Positions 35,179 to 44,820 of a stretch of 64,000 nt of DNA are shown in pieces (the first letter of the stretch is position 1; each line of letters begins with the position of its first letter). The stretch is from Arthrobacter livingstonensis. GTDB lineage: Bacteria > Actinomycetota > Actinomycetes > Actinomycetales > Micrococcaceae. Both the position numbers and the translations under genes were made by a program. The notes beneath the pieces were generated by a model. The model saw only the letters and a list, made by a program, of their open reading frames with translations, was not told where the DNA came from and made no database searches. Location: NCBI RefSeq assembly GCF_003219815.1, contig NZ_QJVD01000003.1, positions 1 through 64,000 on the forward strand, in the 5' to 3' direction.

Positions 35179-35899
35179 GAACATCACCACCGCCACCGGT
35201 GCCTCTGACAGCGGCACGACGATCGCCGTCGTCGACGTCCAGCCGCGGGAAATAACCGAATCAGCCTTCCGTGCCTTGTGCGCGGCGGGGGCCGACCCGG
35301 CCGAGGCACGCGAGGGCGGACTGGCCGTACTGCGCGCAGAAGTCGAAGCGCACAAGGGCCTGGAGCTCTTGGAACAGCTCCTCGCGGCGGACTGGGCGCA
35401 GCCCGCGCGGGCCGCCGCCACCCGATCCACAACGTGGGAAGGCGTCACCGTCCACGAACTCGACTGTCCGGACCAGCCGGCTCTGCGTTCGGCACTGGAA
35501 CTGATCGATCTCGCTGTGAGCGGGGGAGTCGACGACGTCCGACTCAGCCGCACCACCGTTGCCGGCATTCCCCGGGAACTGTGGAATGACCTCATCCTCC
35601 GGCGCAGTGCAAACCTGCACCGCACCATCATCGTCGCCGTGACCACCGCAGCCGGAACGGACTACCTCAGCATCCACAACGGTGCCGTCACCGCATCGAA
35701 CCAGCCTCCCAGCGCGGCCATGGCTGCCTCGCTGCTCCCGCACTCCAAGGGCGAGAACACGGTGGTTGTGGTCCTTCCAGGCACCGCCGTACTGGAGCAG
35801 CTGAATCCGAACATCGCCCAAAATCCCCTGAAAGTAAGTGGACCAGAGTGGCTTCGCATGTACCAACTCTCCCGGAACTACCTGATGGCGGACCAGTGA
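35171..35899 (+). CDS. DUF3726-like small protein of the unknown catabolic operon
   Basis: A 242-residue protein overlapping the M19-like gene by 8 bases and the RidA gene by 4. The N-terminal segment REITESAFRALCAAGADPAEAREGGLAVL, seen as ITESAFRALCAAG and DPAEAREGGLAVL, resembles the start of DUF3726 proteins, which are distantly like the malate/L-lactate dehydrogenase (Ldh2) fold. The remainder, with DDVRLSRTTVAGIPRELW and GENTVVVVLPGTAVL, gives no motif I can name. No signal peptide or membrane segment. Its fixed place between M19-like and RidA genes suggests it takes part in the same pathway. The family call is tentative. Confidence 0.6.
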   Translation: MSENITTATGASDSGTTIAVVDVQPREITESAFRALCAAGADPAEAREGGLAVLRAEVEAHKGLELLEQLLAADWAQPARAAATRSTTWEGVTVHELDCPDQPALRSALELIDLAVSGGVDDVRLSRTTVAGIPRELWNDLILRRSANLHRTIIVAVTTAAGTDYLSIHNGAVTASNQPPSAAMAASLLPHSKGENTVVVVLPGTAVLEQLNPNIAQNPLKVSGPEWLRMYQLSRNYLMADQ

Positions 35900-36276
35900 A
35901 CCAGATCCAGCGCACCCAGTTCATGGACGGAAAACCCCGCCCCTACTCTGCCACGGCCACCGTCAACAACATCATCTTTCTCTGCGGCCAGGTGCCCACC
36001 CGTGCTGACGGTTCAACCCCGACAGATATTGCCGGACAGGTGGACCAGGCCTTCGATAACCTGGAAAAAGCCCTGCTGGCAGCACGTTCAGACCTTTCCA
36101 GCCTCCTCAAACTCACCGTCTTCCTCGCAGACCTGGACGAGTTCGAGGACTACAACGCCGCCTATCTCACAAGGCTCAGCGGCCATCCATTGCCTCCCAG
36201 GACCACGGTGCAGGTTGCCCGCTTCCGCGGAGAAAAGCGCATCGAAATCGATGCCGTCGCAGCCTCAACAGCCTAA
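35896..36276 (+). CDS. RidA/YjgF family enamine/imine deaminase
   Basis: A 126-residue RidA-type protein. NNIIFLCGQVPTRADG, QVDQAFDNLEKALLAA and the C-terminal TTVQVARFRGEKRIEID are typical, with the substrate-binding arginine of VAR preserved. RidA proteins trimerise and hydrolyse reactive enamine/imine intermediates to ketones and ammonia. GTG 35896 is the likely start because it overlaps the preceding stop codon (GTGA) and an ATG start at 35848 would run into the upstream gene. Its presence suggests an imine intermediate in the operon's pathway. Confidence 0.87.
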   Translation: MNQIQRTQFMDGKPRPYSATATVNNIIFLCGQVPTRADGSTPTDIAGQVDQAFDNLEKALLAARSDLSSLLKLTVFLADLDEFEDYNAAYLTRLSGHPLPPRTTVQVARFRGEKRIEIDAVAASTA

Positions 36277-36343
36277 CCGACCTACGGTCGCGGATCTGTT
36301 GGGCAACCACCGTCGCTTTCCCTTAGCCCAGATCGGAGCCACC

Positions 36344-37741
<1,398 letters not shown>

Positions 37742-37797
37742 GCCCGAAAACGCCGAATGCATCCACGCGTCCGATAACTCGTAGAAATGGAAACACC

Positions 37798-38207
37798 ATG
37801 GCGTCACTGAGCGTCGCCGCCACCGCCGCGGGCGCAAAAAAGGAAATCGCTGAAAAGAGCCGCCCGCGACACGCCTTCCGCCAACACCAGTGCGCCCGCC
37901 GTACCCTCCGCCGGCCACGTCATCGTGGATTCACTCGTAGCCCCGGAGAACAACGGGTCCACGTGGTCCCCGGGGAAAGCTAGCTGGAGGTGCTGGAGGT
38001 GCTGGACGGCCTGCACGGTTCATCGAGTGAAACCACCTTCTGCCGTCAGGAAGGCGGTGCCAGCCACGTGGCCGGGGCGGACGGGAAGATGAACCAGCTC
38101 CCGCGCATTGCGATAGTGACCCGGGGCCCCGGGGCGGCAAACGCGCACGATGGCCTGCCCATGGCCTGGCAGGATTCCACACCCATGTTCCTCTTCGTCG
38201 GGTTATT
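37798..38207 (+). pseudogene. Broken ThDP-dependent enzyme (acetolactate synthase-like), N-terminal part
   Basis: Family pieces are visible in more than one frame: SAGHVIVDSLVA, then VHVVPGES, an in-frame TAG where Tyr is expected, then LEVLDGLHGSSSETTFCRQEGGASHVA and IVTRGPGAANAHDG with DSTPMFLFVG (shown in segments). This order is the N-terminal Pyr domain of thiamine diphosphate enzymes such as acetolactate synthase. A 9-base tandem CTGGAGGTG follows the TAG. The gene stops abruptly at about 38206, where unrelated ImmA/IrrE-like sequence begins, so the middle and C-terminal domains are gone. It lies 57 bases after the MFS gene and probably was the last gene of that operon. Confidence 0.75.
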
Positions 38208-38685
38208 CAAGCGATGTCGCAGTGATCTGGTGGCCCAGAATCAGGTGGGCGAATTCGTGGAGGACGATTTGTTGCAGGTGCCATGTTGAGCGGACAGGGG
38301 CATGCAGGACAACGTTGATTCCTTCATGGAGAACCCACCATCCGCAGAGGTCGTCTCCGCGCAGAGTAGCCTGTTCGATGATGACGATGGGGCGGCCATG
38401 TTTGGCTTCGATCCAGGACTGGATGGCGTGCAGGTCCGGGTGTGCGCCGAGAACCAGCTGGCGATTTGCAGCCCGGGCGTCGTGGCGGATCTTCCGGTTA
38501 TTCACTGCAGGGGCCGTAACCCGAGCTATGGCACGGCTGCTTTCTTGCTCATGGGGGCACTTAGCTGGTGGGCCGCCGGCATTGGGGCATGCGCCAGTGA
38601 GTTCTGCGTGGTGGCCGCCAGGGTGCTTGCTTTGGCGACGGACTTCACTTTGTGGTGCTGGCAGAGATTCATACGTGAGAACCAT
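38203..38685 (-). pseudogene. ImmA/IrrE metallopeptidase-like fragment
   Basis: The 160-codon frame ends with IVLHEFAHLILGHQ, the zinc-binding HExxH-type motif of ImmA/IrrE (DUF955) peptidases; the motif reads HEFAH. Before it come GRPIVIIEQATL and GWWVLHEGINVVLH, matching the beta-strand region of the family. The stop comes only a few residues after the motif, at the junction with the ThDP fragment, so the C-terminal helices are missing. ImmA/IrrE proteins cleave phage or mobile-element repressors, and this one may mark a lost mobile element. No matching repressor gene is adjacent. Confidence 0.65.
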
Positions 38686-38771
38686 CGACTTGCCTTCAGC
38701 GGTTGTCGAGAACCGCTGTGTAATTCATGCTAAGTCGACTCGATGCGGCTGACCAGAGTTTTTGGGCAACT

Positions 38772-39212
38772 CTACTGGTTTTTGCTTGCGTTCCGCCGGG
38801 CCAAGGCGTCGCGGAGTCCTGACTCTCCGCGGCGCATCGGGGCGGCGTGGGCATAGGTGAATGCTGGTGCCGCCACCGGGCTGAGGAAGTTTATCCAACG
38901 ACTGGTCGGCCGAACGCGCCACTCAATATCCATCCGGGTGTGGCCGTTGTCGATGGATGTGAGGACCACGCGGCCCTCGCCGGCCAGGTCGCCACCGGCG
39001 TCAAAGATGACTTCTCGCGGGTTTTCAACGTGGGTCGGGTGGTGGGAAACCGCAAGGGTGTAGCCCAGCGATGCCTTGAATTTGAGGTTGGCGGTCGTTG
39101 CCAGAAGCAGTTCGTCCTTTGACGTGCCGGCCTGTGGCGATCGCTCCAGCGGCTTGGCATAGGTGCACCCCGGCCACCAAACCGGCCACGCCATGTCCGG
39201 ATCGGCAATCAC
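38772..39212 (-). pseudogene. SRPBCC/polyketide-cyclase-like protein, N-terminus missing
   Basis: The 146-residue frame starts at IADPDMAWPVWWPGCT, which normally lies ~20 residues into START-like SRPBCC proteins (pattern W..WWPG). GDLAGEGRVVLTSIDNGHTRMDIEW, read as GDLAGEGRVVL and GHTRMDIEWRV, and WINFLSPVAAPAFTYAHAAPMRRG complete the fold. The first beta strand is absent and upstream in-frame codons have no start with a ribosome site. A GTG at 39212 could give a shortened protein, but I consider it probably inactive. The gene lies in a decayed region. Confidence 0.6.
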
Positions 39213-40303
39213 GCCCCCAAACTTCTTGCCGGCGGCTGCGAAATGTCCATGAAGAGGAGAGATTGTAGAGGCGCGCTGTCATGCAGAAATTGTTGCATGG
39301 GCCTTTGGAAGGTGACCAGCTTTGCACGAGAGTGAAGCAGTTTACCTTGGTGCTCGCTGACGTTTGTGGCGGGGTGCCACGCGGCCGTTGCCGGAGGGTG
39401 CACGTAGATTTGAAGTATCGAAAGCAAGTCCGACTTACGATTCCAGTGAGATGGAATCTGCGGGTTTTTCGTCAGAGTCAATTTGCAGCCTGAGTTGGGG
39501 TGCCGGGACCAGAGGCTGTTTTAGGTGCTCCCGTCTTCACGGCTCTGGTGGTCAGAGATTTCACGGTAGCTAATCTTCGGGTGACCATTGTGTTGGATGA
39601 CGTGTGTGCGGATGGCGGTTGCGTAAAACGGTGGGTGCTGCGGCTCTATGACTGGGTCGAGCTGCGCAGTGCCGTCATGGTTGCTTGCGCGGAGGTACTC
39701 ATCGTTCTGCTCGCCCGTCCGCACCGGTGCGATCCACCTGCAGGACGGGAGCCGAAAAGGCGCACTACCCGACCGGTGGTAGGCGTTCCGGCGTGACCAG
39801 GATGAGAAGGGGCCGCTAGATCGCACCCAGAACGAGTGGCACGGGTGAAGCGATGGGCGAGCACATCCGCACGGTAAGCGATGTGGCGCACCTGAGCAAC
39901 GGGAGGCTAGGCCGGGAAGTGGTTCGGGGAGCCGATGAGTGAAGTCGTTTCGCTGTTTGTCGGCCGTCTCGAAGCCGGTTGTCAAGCAGCATAGACAGAC
40001 TGGTTTCCTTGTTGAGCTACTGGGGTCTTCTTAGTGTGGGGCCGAATCGCGTCGCTGCGAACGTGAACAACCCCTTGGCTCTGCTCGGCAATATAGGTGG
40101 GTGCCATCTTATGGGTCAAGGTCAGGGTCTGGCGCGAGCCGTGCAAGCGAAGGTCGCCTGTTTTGGCGGCTCGAATCCTTGAAAATCACGGGTGGGCACG
40201 CGAGCGTGGCACTGTCCCCGGTGTTGCCCGGTCGCTACCTACTTTGAACGGAATCGCTGGCATCAGCCTTGCAATGCTGCTCGGATTCGACGAGTAGACC
40301 TGA
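39213..40303. other. Degraded region with no supported gene
   Basis: About 1.1 kb with scattered open frames on both strands, none with recognisable motifs or ribosome sites. The minus-strand frame 39521-39985 has a plausible-looking end but no family character. Composition suggests decayed coding DNA. Confidence 0.5.
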
Positions 40304-40963
40304 TCAGCACCCCAACGCATCGGCCAGCTCGAGTAGACTGGCCACCTCCTGCGACGGTTTCGGTCCGTTGGGATCCAGGTGATGCCCGGGGCGCAGCAGG
40401 CGCACGACTTCGATCCCCGCCTCTAAGGCGCCGCGTACATCGCGTGCCGACGTCGCGACGTGTAGGAGGTCGCCGCCACACGCCTCCTTGGCACGTTCGT
40501 AGATTTTTGGATCGGGTTTATAGGCTCCAAGTCGCTGTGACGTGAGCATGAGATCAGGGGAAAACAGCGCGGCAGCGCGCGTACGGACCGCGAGAGTGTC
40601 ATCGACGTTCGATAGGATTCCGACTCGCTTCCGCGCAGAGATCCTCTTTATCCCACTTTCAGTGTCGGGCCACAGCGGCCAATTGGCCTGCGAATCCAGT
40701 AACGTACTGGTATCCGTCGCCACGTTTCCACAAAGGTCGAGCTTGAGGTAGGTGCTTTTCAGTGCTTGTTGGGCAAGGGTGGCGTATGAGACCCAGCCGA
40801 CGACCTCGGCTTGGGCCGACTTGTTGAACTGGTCCCAAGCGTCGTAGACCTGCCTTCCGGTGACTGGCCAAGAGCGTTGTCGCGCCCAAATACCGAACAT
40901 TTCGGCTCCGCCCGTACGAGCATCCGTTAGCGCACTGAACAGATCGAACGTGATGGCTTGCAC
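40304..40963 (-). CDS. HAD-family hydrolase, haloacid dehalogenase-like
   Basis: A 219-residue HAD protein. Motif I is TFDLFSALTDA with nucleophile Asp7, motif II the serine in GILSNVDD, the motif III lysine in LGAYKPDPKIY, and the acidic motif IV in SARDVRGALEAGI. The layout resembles type II 2-haloacid dehalogenases and small phosphatases; which reaction it performs is open. The start is GTG 40963, preceded by GGAGG at a good distance. It stands alone between degraded regions, so neighbours give no substrate clue. Confidence 0.75.
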   Translation of the reverse strand: MQAITFDLFSALTDARTGGAEMFGIWARQRSWPVTGRQVYDAWDQFNKSAQAEVVGWVSYATLAQQALKSTYLKLDLCGNVATDTSTLLDSQANWPLWPDTESGIKRISARKRVGILSNVDDTLAVRTRAAALFSPDLMLTSQRLGAYKPDPKIYERAKEACGGDLLHVATSARDVRGALEAGIEVVRLLRPGHHLDPNGPKPSQEVASLLELADALGC

Positions 40964-42188
40964 GGCAAAAGCCTCCAGGGCGACGAATTTGTTGATCTAG
41001 TACAACAGGCTGGGCAGTCACGTGATGATCTCTGGGAAGATCGAGACGAGCACAAAGACAGGATACTGCACCCGTCAGGACATCCACGAGCGGGAGGTGG
41101 CCCCTGACGGACTCGACGCAGTCTTGTTCCACGGGCTCAGCGAACGAGGGGGCCCGTCGACCGACTGAGTCGAGCCGACGCGGCCATCGCGGCAGTTCGC
41201 AAGCCAACTGTCGCCTTGGTCTGGGGTATCTGCATGGAGGGGGTGGCAGATTGCGGCAGCCTGCGACTTGGTGTTGGCCGCGGGTGATGCGCAATCGAGA
41301 AAACGCCCTCGAAGTTAGGGAATATCTATCCTCGGATAGGGCTAGAAAGGCTGGTCCGCAGGGTTGGTGAAGACCGAGCCAAGTACTTGATCGTTACTGC
41401 TGCTGAAGTCACCCCGTCTCAAGCTCTCTCGTGGAGGTTGGTCACGGATTTGGTGGCGGCGGGAGCTGCGTGAGAGCCAGTCCGTGCTGCTTGCTGGAGA
41501 CGGGCGCCCCCATGAATGGTCGAGGGCAGGCAGGAACGGGGCACGCTGAACTGGTTTCAGCGCGGCCAGCGCCGGCGGTGAGGAGCCTCAATCAAAGGAA
41601 TTTCGTGGGCCTCCAGTGGACGTTGAGGAACGGGGCGGATGTTGTATGCGGTGACACGCTCTTCCTCGTGCTCATTCTCAATGTCTGCAGCCGCGCACTC
41701 GTTGAACAGGCGGAGATTGTCCACCGACCGGGTCAGCAGGACGCCCAAGCGATTGACTTCGGCCGCTGCGGCGAGCAGCCGCTCATGAGTGGTTACAGGG
41801 CGATACCCGCACTACTGGAGGAGAAGTTCGTGTACGGGCTCATCAAGGCAGAGGTAGCAAGTGTATTCGAACTGGGGCGAAGTATCTACGGTTTTCCTGG
41901 ATTGCCAGTCCGAAATAGGTTCAATGTCGACCCTCACCTTGGGCGCCGTTTTGCAGCCCCGTAAGGCTGGTGAATTGTCGGCTGTTTCGGTGCTGTTTCG
42001 GTGCTGTTTGACCTGGAGCGCCTGCAGTGACAATCTCTATGTCCCGACTCGGTGGGCCACTTCGGGGGACAGCGCCATCCACTCTGGCTTGCAGTCTTGA
42101 TCCCACTCGGTGGATGGCACCGGGTCACGACGCCGCATTCGGATACTGCCTTCACCCGAACGCACGTCCTGTACAAGTATCTGGTCAG
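40964..42188. other. Largely non-coding region with one degenerate ORF
   Basis: No intact gene is supported over 1.2 kb. The plus-strand frame 41431-41964 has no motif, and the minus strand carries a two-part frame listed separately. Confidence 0.5.
41557..42033 (-). pseudogene. Unrecognised ORF interrupted by one TAG
   Basis: The frames 41812-42033 and 41557-41748 are in the same phase, separated by a single TAG at 41812-41814. Joined, they give an acidic hydrophilic segment including DEPVHELLLQ, TTHERLLAAAAEVNRLGVLL and CAAADIENEHEEERVTAYN. It looks like coding sequence in composition, but I do not recognise it. It may be a decayed hypothetical gene. Confidence 0.3.
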
Positions 42189-43076
42189 TTAGCGGCCGAT
42201 CTTGTCTAGTTCGGCGACGTCCCCTGTCGAGAGCGAGAGCCCGGCCCCTGCAGCGTTCTCGCGCAGGTGCGCGGCCGACGATGTGCCGGGAATCAGCAAG
42301 ATGTTGGGCGAGCGCTGCAACAGCCATGCCAGGGCGACCGACATCGGCGTCGCGTCCAAACGCGAGGCAATGGCGGAGAGCGCATCGGACTGCAGCGGGC
42401 TGAAGCCGCCGAGCGGGAAGAAGGGTACGTAGGCGATCCCCTCCCGCGCGAGCATGTCGATCAGTTCGTCGTCATGACGGAAGGCGAGGTTGTACATGTT
42501 CTGCACGCACACGATCGGTGCAATTGTGATGGCCTCCGCGACCTGTTCCGCCGTCGCGTTGCTCACGCCGAGGTGCTGGACCAGGCCCTCCTTCTGGAGT
42601 TCGACGAGGGCCTCGAACGACTCGGTGATCGGGCCGGGCACGGGCCCGTCGGCGTTGCCGAGCCGAAGGTTGACCAGGTCAAGCCTCTCGAGGCCGAGGG
42701 CTTGGAGGTTCTCCTGGACTTGGCGGCGCAGGTCTTCAGGCCGGCGGGCCGTGGGCCAGCCGCCCTGCGCGTCACGGTTCGCCCCAACCTTGGTGACGAT
42801 GTGCAGAGATTTGGGATACGGGTGCAGCGCTTCGCGGATGATGCTGTTGGTGATGCGCGGCCCGTAGGCGTCGCTCGTGTCGATGTGCGTGATTCCGAGT
42901 TCGACGGCTTCGCGGAGCACTGCAATTGCAGCGTCCCGGTCCGCCGGTGGGCCCATGACCCAGGGGCCGGCAAGTTGCATGGCGCCGTAGCCGAAACGTG
43001 AGACGGCGAGGTCGCCGAGTTTCCCGGTCCCGCCGGGAAGCGGGGTGGTGATTGTCGTCAAGAGTCTGCCTTTCAT
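42189..43076 (-). CDS. Aldo/keto reductase
   Basis: A 295-residue TIM-barrel oxidoreductase of the aldo/keto reductase family. The catalytic tetrad region is visible: HIDTSDAYGP (Asp and Tyr), LHIVTKVG (Lys) and HLGVSNATAEQV. The NADPH-binding C-terminal segment has ILLIPGTSSAAHLREN. Substrate is not predictable. ATG 43076 is used; the longer frame to 43202 crosses the operator region of the divergent HxlR gene and is not real. Divergence from HxlR with an operator between them suggests redox- or aldehyde-responsive control of this gene. Confidence 0.87.
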   Translation of the reverse strand: MKGRLLTTITTPLPGGTGKLGDLAVSRFGYGAMQLAGPWVMGPPADRDAAIAVLREAVELGITHIDTSDAYGPRITNSIIREALHPYPKSLHIVTKVGANRDAQGGWPTARRPEDLRRQVQENLQALGLERLDLVNLRLGNADGPVPGPITESFEALVELQKEGLVQHLGVSNATAEQVAEAITIAPIVCVQNMYNLAFRHDDELIDMLAREGIAYVPFFPLGGFSPLQSDALSAIASRLDATPMSVALAWLLQRSPNILLIPGTSSAAHLRENAAGAGLSLSTGDVAELDKIGR

Positions 43077-43127
43077 ACGGAATTGAGGGTGGTGCCTACC
43101 GGCTCCTTGCTTTACTCTAAGGAGGTA

Positions 43128-43160
43128 ACTTCCCGCTGGGAAGTATGCACCTTCAGGTGC
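43128..43160. promoter_or_regulatory. HxlR-type operator candidates
   Basis: ACTTCCC-GCT-GGGAAGT (43128-43144) is a perfect 7-3-7 palindrome, followed by GCACCT-TC-AGGTGC (43147-43160). Both lie between the divergent aldo/keto reductase and HxlR genes. MarR/HxlR dimers bind sites of this size. Confidence 0.55.
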
Positions 43161-43191
43161 GTTAGTCACCCACGGGTGGGAGGAGCCATCG

Positions 43192-43617
43192 ATGGCAACC
43201 ATGACGGCAGCTCAGAAGAAGGCCGAGAGCAAGGCGAAATACGATGCCTTCCTGGCGGTGTGCCCCAGCCAAAAACTGCTCGATCGAATCTCCGATAAAT
43301 GGGTGACGCTGATACTGGCCGCGCTCGGGAGCGGCCCTGCATGCGTGGCTGAGCCAGGGGCGATGCGCTATTCAGAGCTTGCCCGCACCTTGGCCGGCAT
43401 CAGCCCGAAAATGCTCACCCAGACTCTGCGTGCCTTGGAACACGACGGACTCGTCACCCGCACCGCAACTCCGACGGTCCCCGTCACGGTCACCTATGAA
43501 CTGACCAACCTCGGCCTCTCGCTGCAGCAAATGATCCGCGGCCTTAAGTCATGGGCGGAGACCCACATGGATGAGGTACTCGCCAACCGCGAGAACCACG
43601 ACAGCCAGGTCGCCTGA
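43192..43617 (+). CDS. HxlR family winged-helix regulator
   Basis: A 141-residue HxlR-type regulator. LLDRISDKWVTLILAALGSGP, seen as LLDRISDKWVTLILAAL, RYSELARTLAGISPKMLTQTLRALEHDGLV (in parts RYSELARTLAGISPKML and TQTLRALEHDGLV) and VTYELTNLGLSLQ are the family hallmarks. A cysteine at the N-terminal VCPSQK is in the position many HxlR proteins use for thiol sensing of aldehydes. GGAGGAG lies just before the ATG. It probably represses or activates the divergent aldo/keto reductase gene. Confidence 0.9.
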   Translation: MATMTAAQKKAESKAKYDAFLAVCPSQKLLDRISDKWVTLILAALGSGPACVAEPGAMRYSELARTLAGISPKMLTQTLRALEHDGLVTRTATPTVPVTVTYELTNLGLSLQQMIRGLKSWAETHMDEVLANRENHDSQVA

Positions 43618-43785
43618 ACTACAACGCCAAGGTCAGTCGCCCACACGGGGCATCGTTAACGGCGGCGGTGGATTTCACCCATTCAGGGGCAATGCTCCTG
43701 GCAGCACTGAGGCGATCTTCGGGTCATGGCTAGGCAGCTTGTCAGGCATTCGCCTAGGGTGGGCATTGGACGAAAGGAGCATTTC

Positions 43786-44562
43786 ATGAAGAAAATCCTC
43801 ATGGTATTGACCAGCGTTTCCGAGATCGGCGATACGGGCGAGAAGACCGGCTACAACGTGGCCGAGGCCGCACATCCCTGGAAGGTTTTCAAGGATTCCG
43901 GACATTTCGTCGATTTCGCTTCCATCCAGGGCGGCCAACCCCCGCGCGACGACGTGGACTCGGAAGATCCCATCCAGGTTGCCTTCACGCAGGACGAGGC
44001 CACGCGCGCCGGCCTCTACAACACGGCCCGGGTTGACGTCGTTGATCCCGAACAGTACGACGCCGTCTACCTCGTGGGAGGCCACGGCGCCATGTGGGAC
44101 TTCCCGGACAGCGAAGGCCTGCAGAAACTGGTGGCCAGCGTCTACAACGCCGGCGGCGTGGTGGGCGCAGTCTGCCACGGACCGGCCGGCTTGGTGAACG
44201 TCGAATTGGCCAATGGCATCCACCTCGTCAATGGCCGGACGGTGGCGGCCTTCACCAACGACGAGGAGGTTGCCGCGGGGAAGGACAAAGTCATCCCGTT
44301 CTTCCTGGCGGACCGGCTTGAGGAACAGGGCGCCACCCACGTGTCCGCTGACGTCTTCGAGGAGAAAGTCGTCGTTGACGAACGACTGGTGACGGGCCAA
44401 AACCCCGCCTCCGCGGCCGGCGTGGCCAAGGAAATGGAGAAGCTCCTGGCGGAGGTCATCCACCACGAGAAGGCCGAGGAACAACACGAGGCCGAGGCCC
44501 TGCGTGCCCAAAAGGACGCCGAAAAGGCCGCCAAGAAGGCCGACAACGACGCCCAGCACTAA
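43786..44562 (+). CDS. DJ-1/PfpI family protein, Hsp31-like
   Basis: A 258-residue type 1 glutamine-amidotransferase-like protein. The nucleophile elbow is GAVCHGPAGL with the reactive cysteine, and the acidic partner is in VDFASIQGGQPPRD or DAVYLVGGHGAMWDF. Such proteins act as glutathione-independent glyoxalases, deglycase-type repair enzymes or chaperones. The C-terminus has a Lys/Glu/Ala-rich helical tail (from about residue 225) not usual in the family. ATG 43786 has AAAGGAG at 7 bases. It is followed by a good terminator and appears monocistronic. Confidence 0.87.
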   Translation: MKKILMVLTSVSEIGDTGEKTGYNVAEAAHPWKVFKDSGHFVDFASIQGGQPPRDDVDSEDPIQVAFTQDEATRAGLYNTARVDVVDPEQYDAVYLVGGHGAMWDFPDSEGLQKLVASVYNAGGVVGAVCHGPAGLVNVELANGIHLVNGRTVAAFTNDEEVAAGKDKVIPFFLADRLEEQGATHVSADVFEEKVVVDERLVTGQNPASAAGVAKEMEKLLAEVIHHEKAEEQHEAEALRAQKDAEKAAKKADNDAQH

Positions 44563-44578
44563 CGTCAAGCGCACGAAA

Positions 44579-44623
44579 ACTGCCGGCCTCCCCCGACGAC
44601 GGGACGGCCGGCAGTCGTCGTTT
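44579..44623 (+). terminator. Terminator after DJ-1/PfpI gene
   Basis: ACTGCCGGCC and GGCCGGCAGT form a 10-bp stem with a 17-base loop, followed by CGTCGTTT. It starts 17 bases after the stop codon. Confidence 0.7.
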
Positions 44624-44820
44624 CCAGCAGGCCGGGGTTGTTTCCCACCGGCGAGAAGATTCGCTCAGTTTGGGGCTCAGGCCCAGTCACTGACAAACGG
44701 GTGTACATTGCAGAAAACTCCCCTGCCCTCCGCCGGGCGGAGGTTCCGTGAAGGAGCGCCCCCAGGCCTCAAGATGGGCTTGGCATCGATTCGTGGCCGC
44801 ACGCGGTCCCGGCACGCCTC

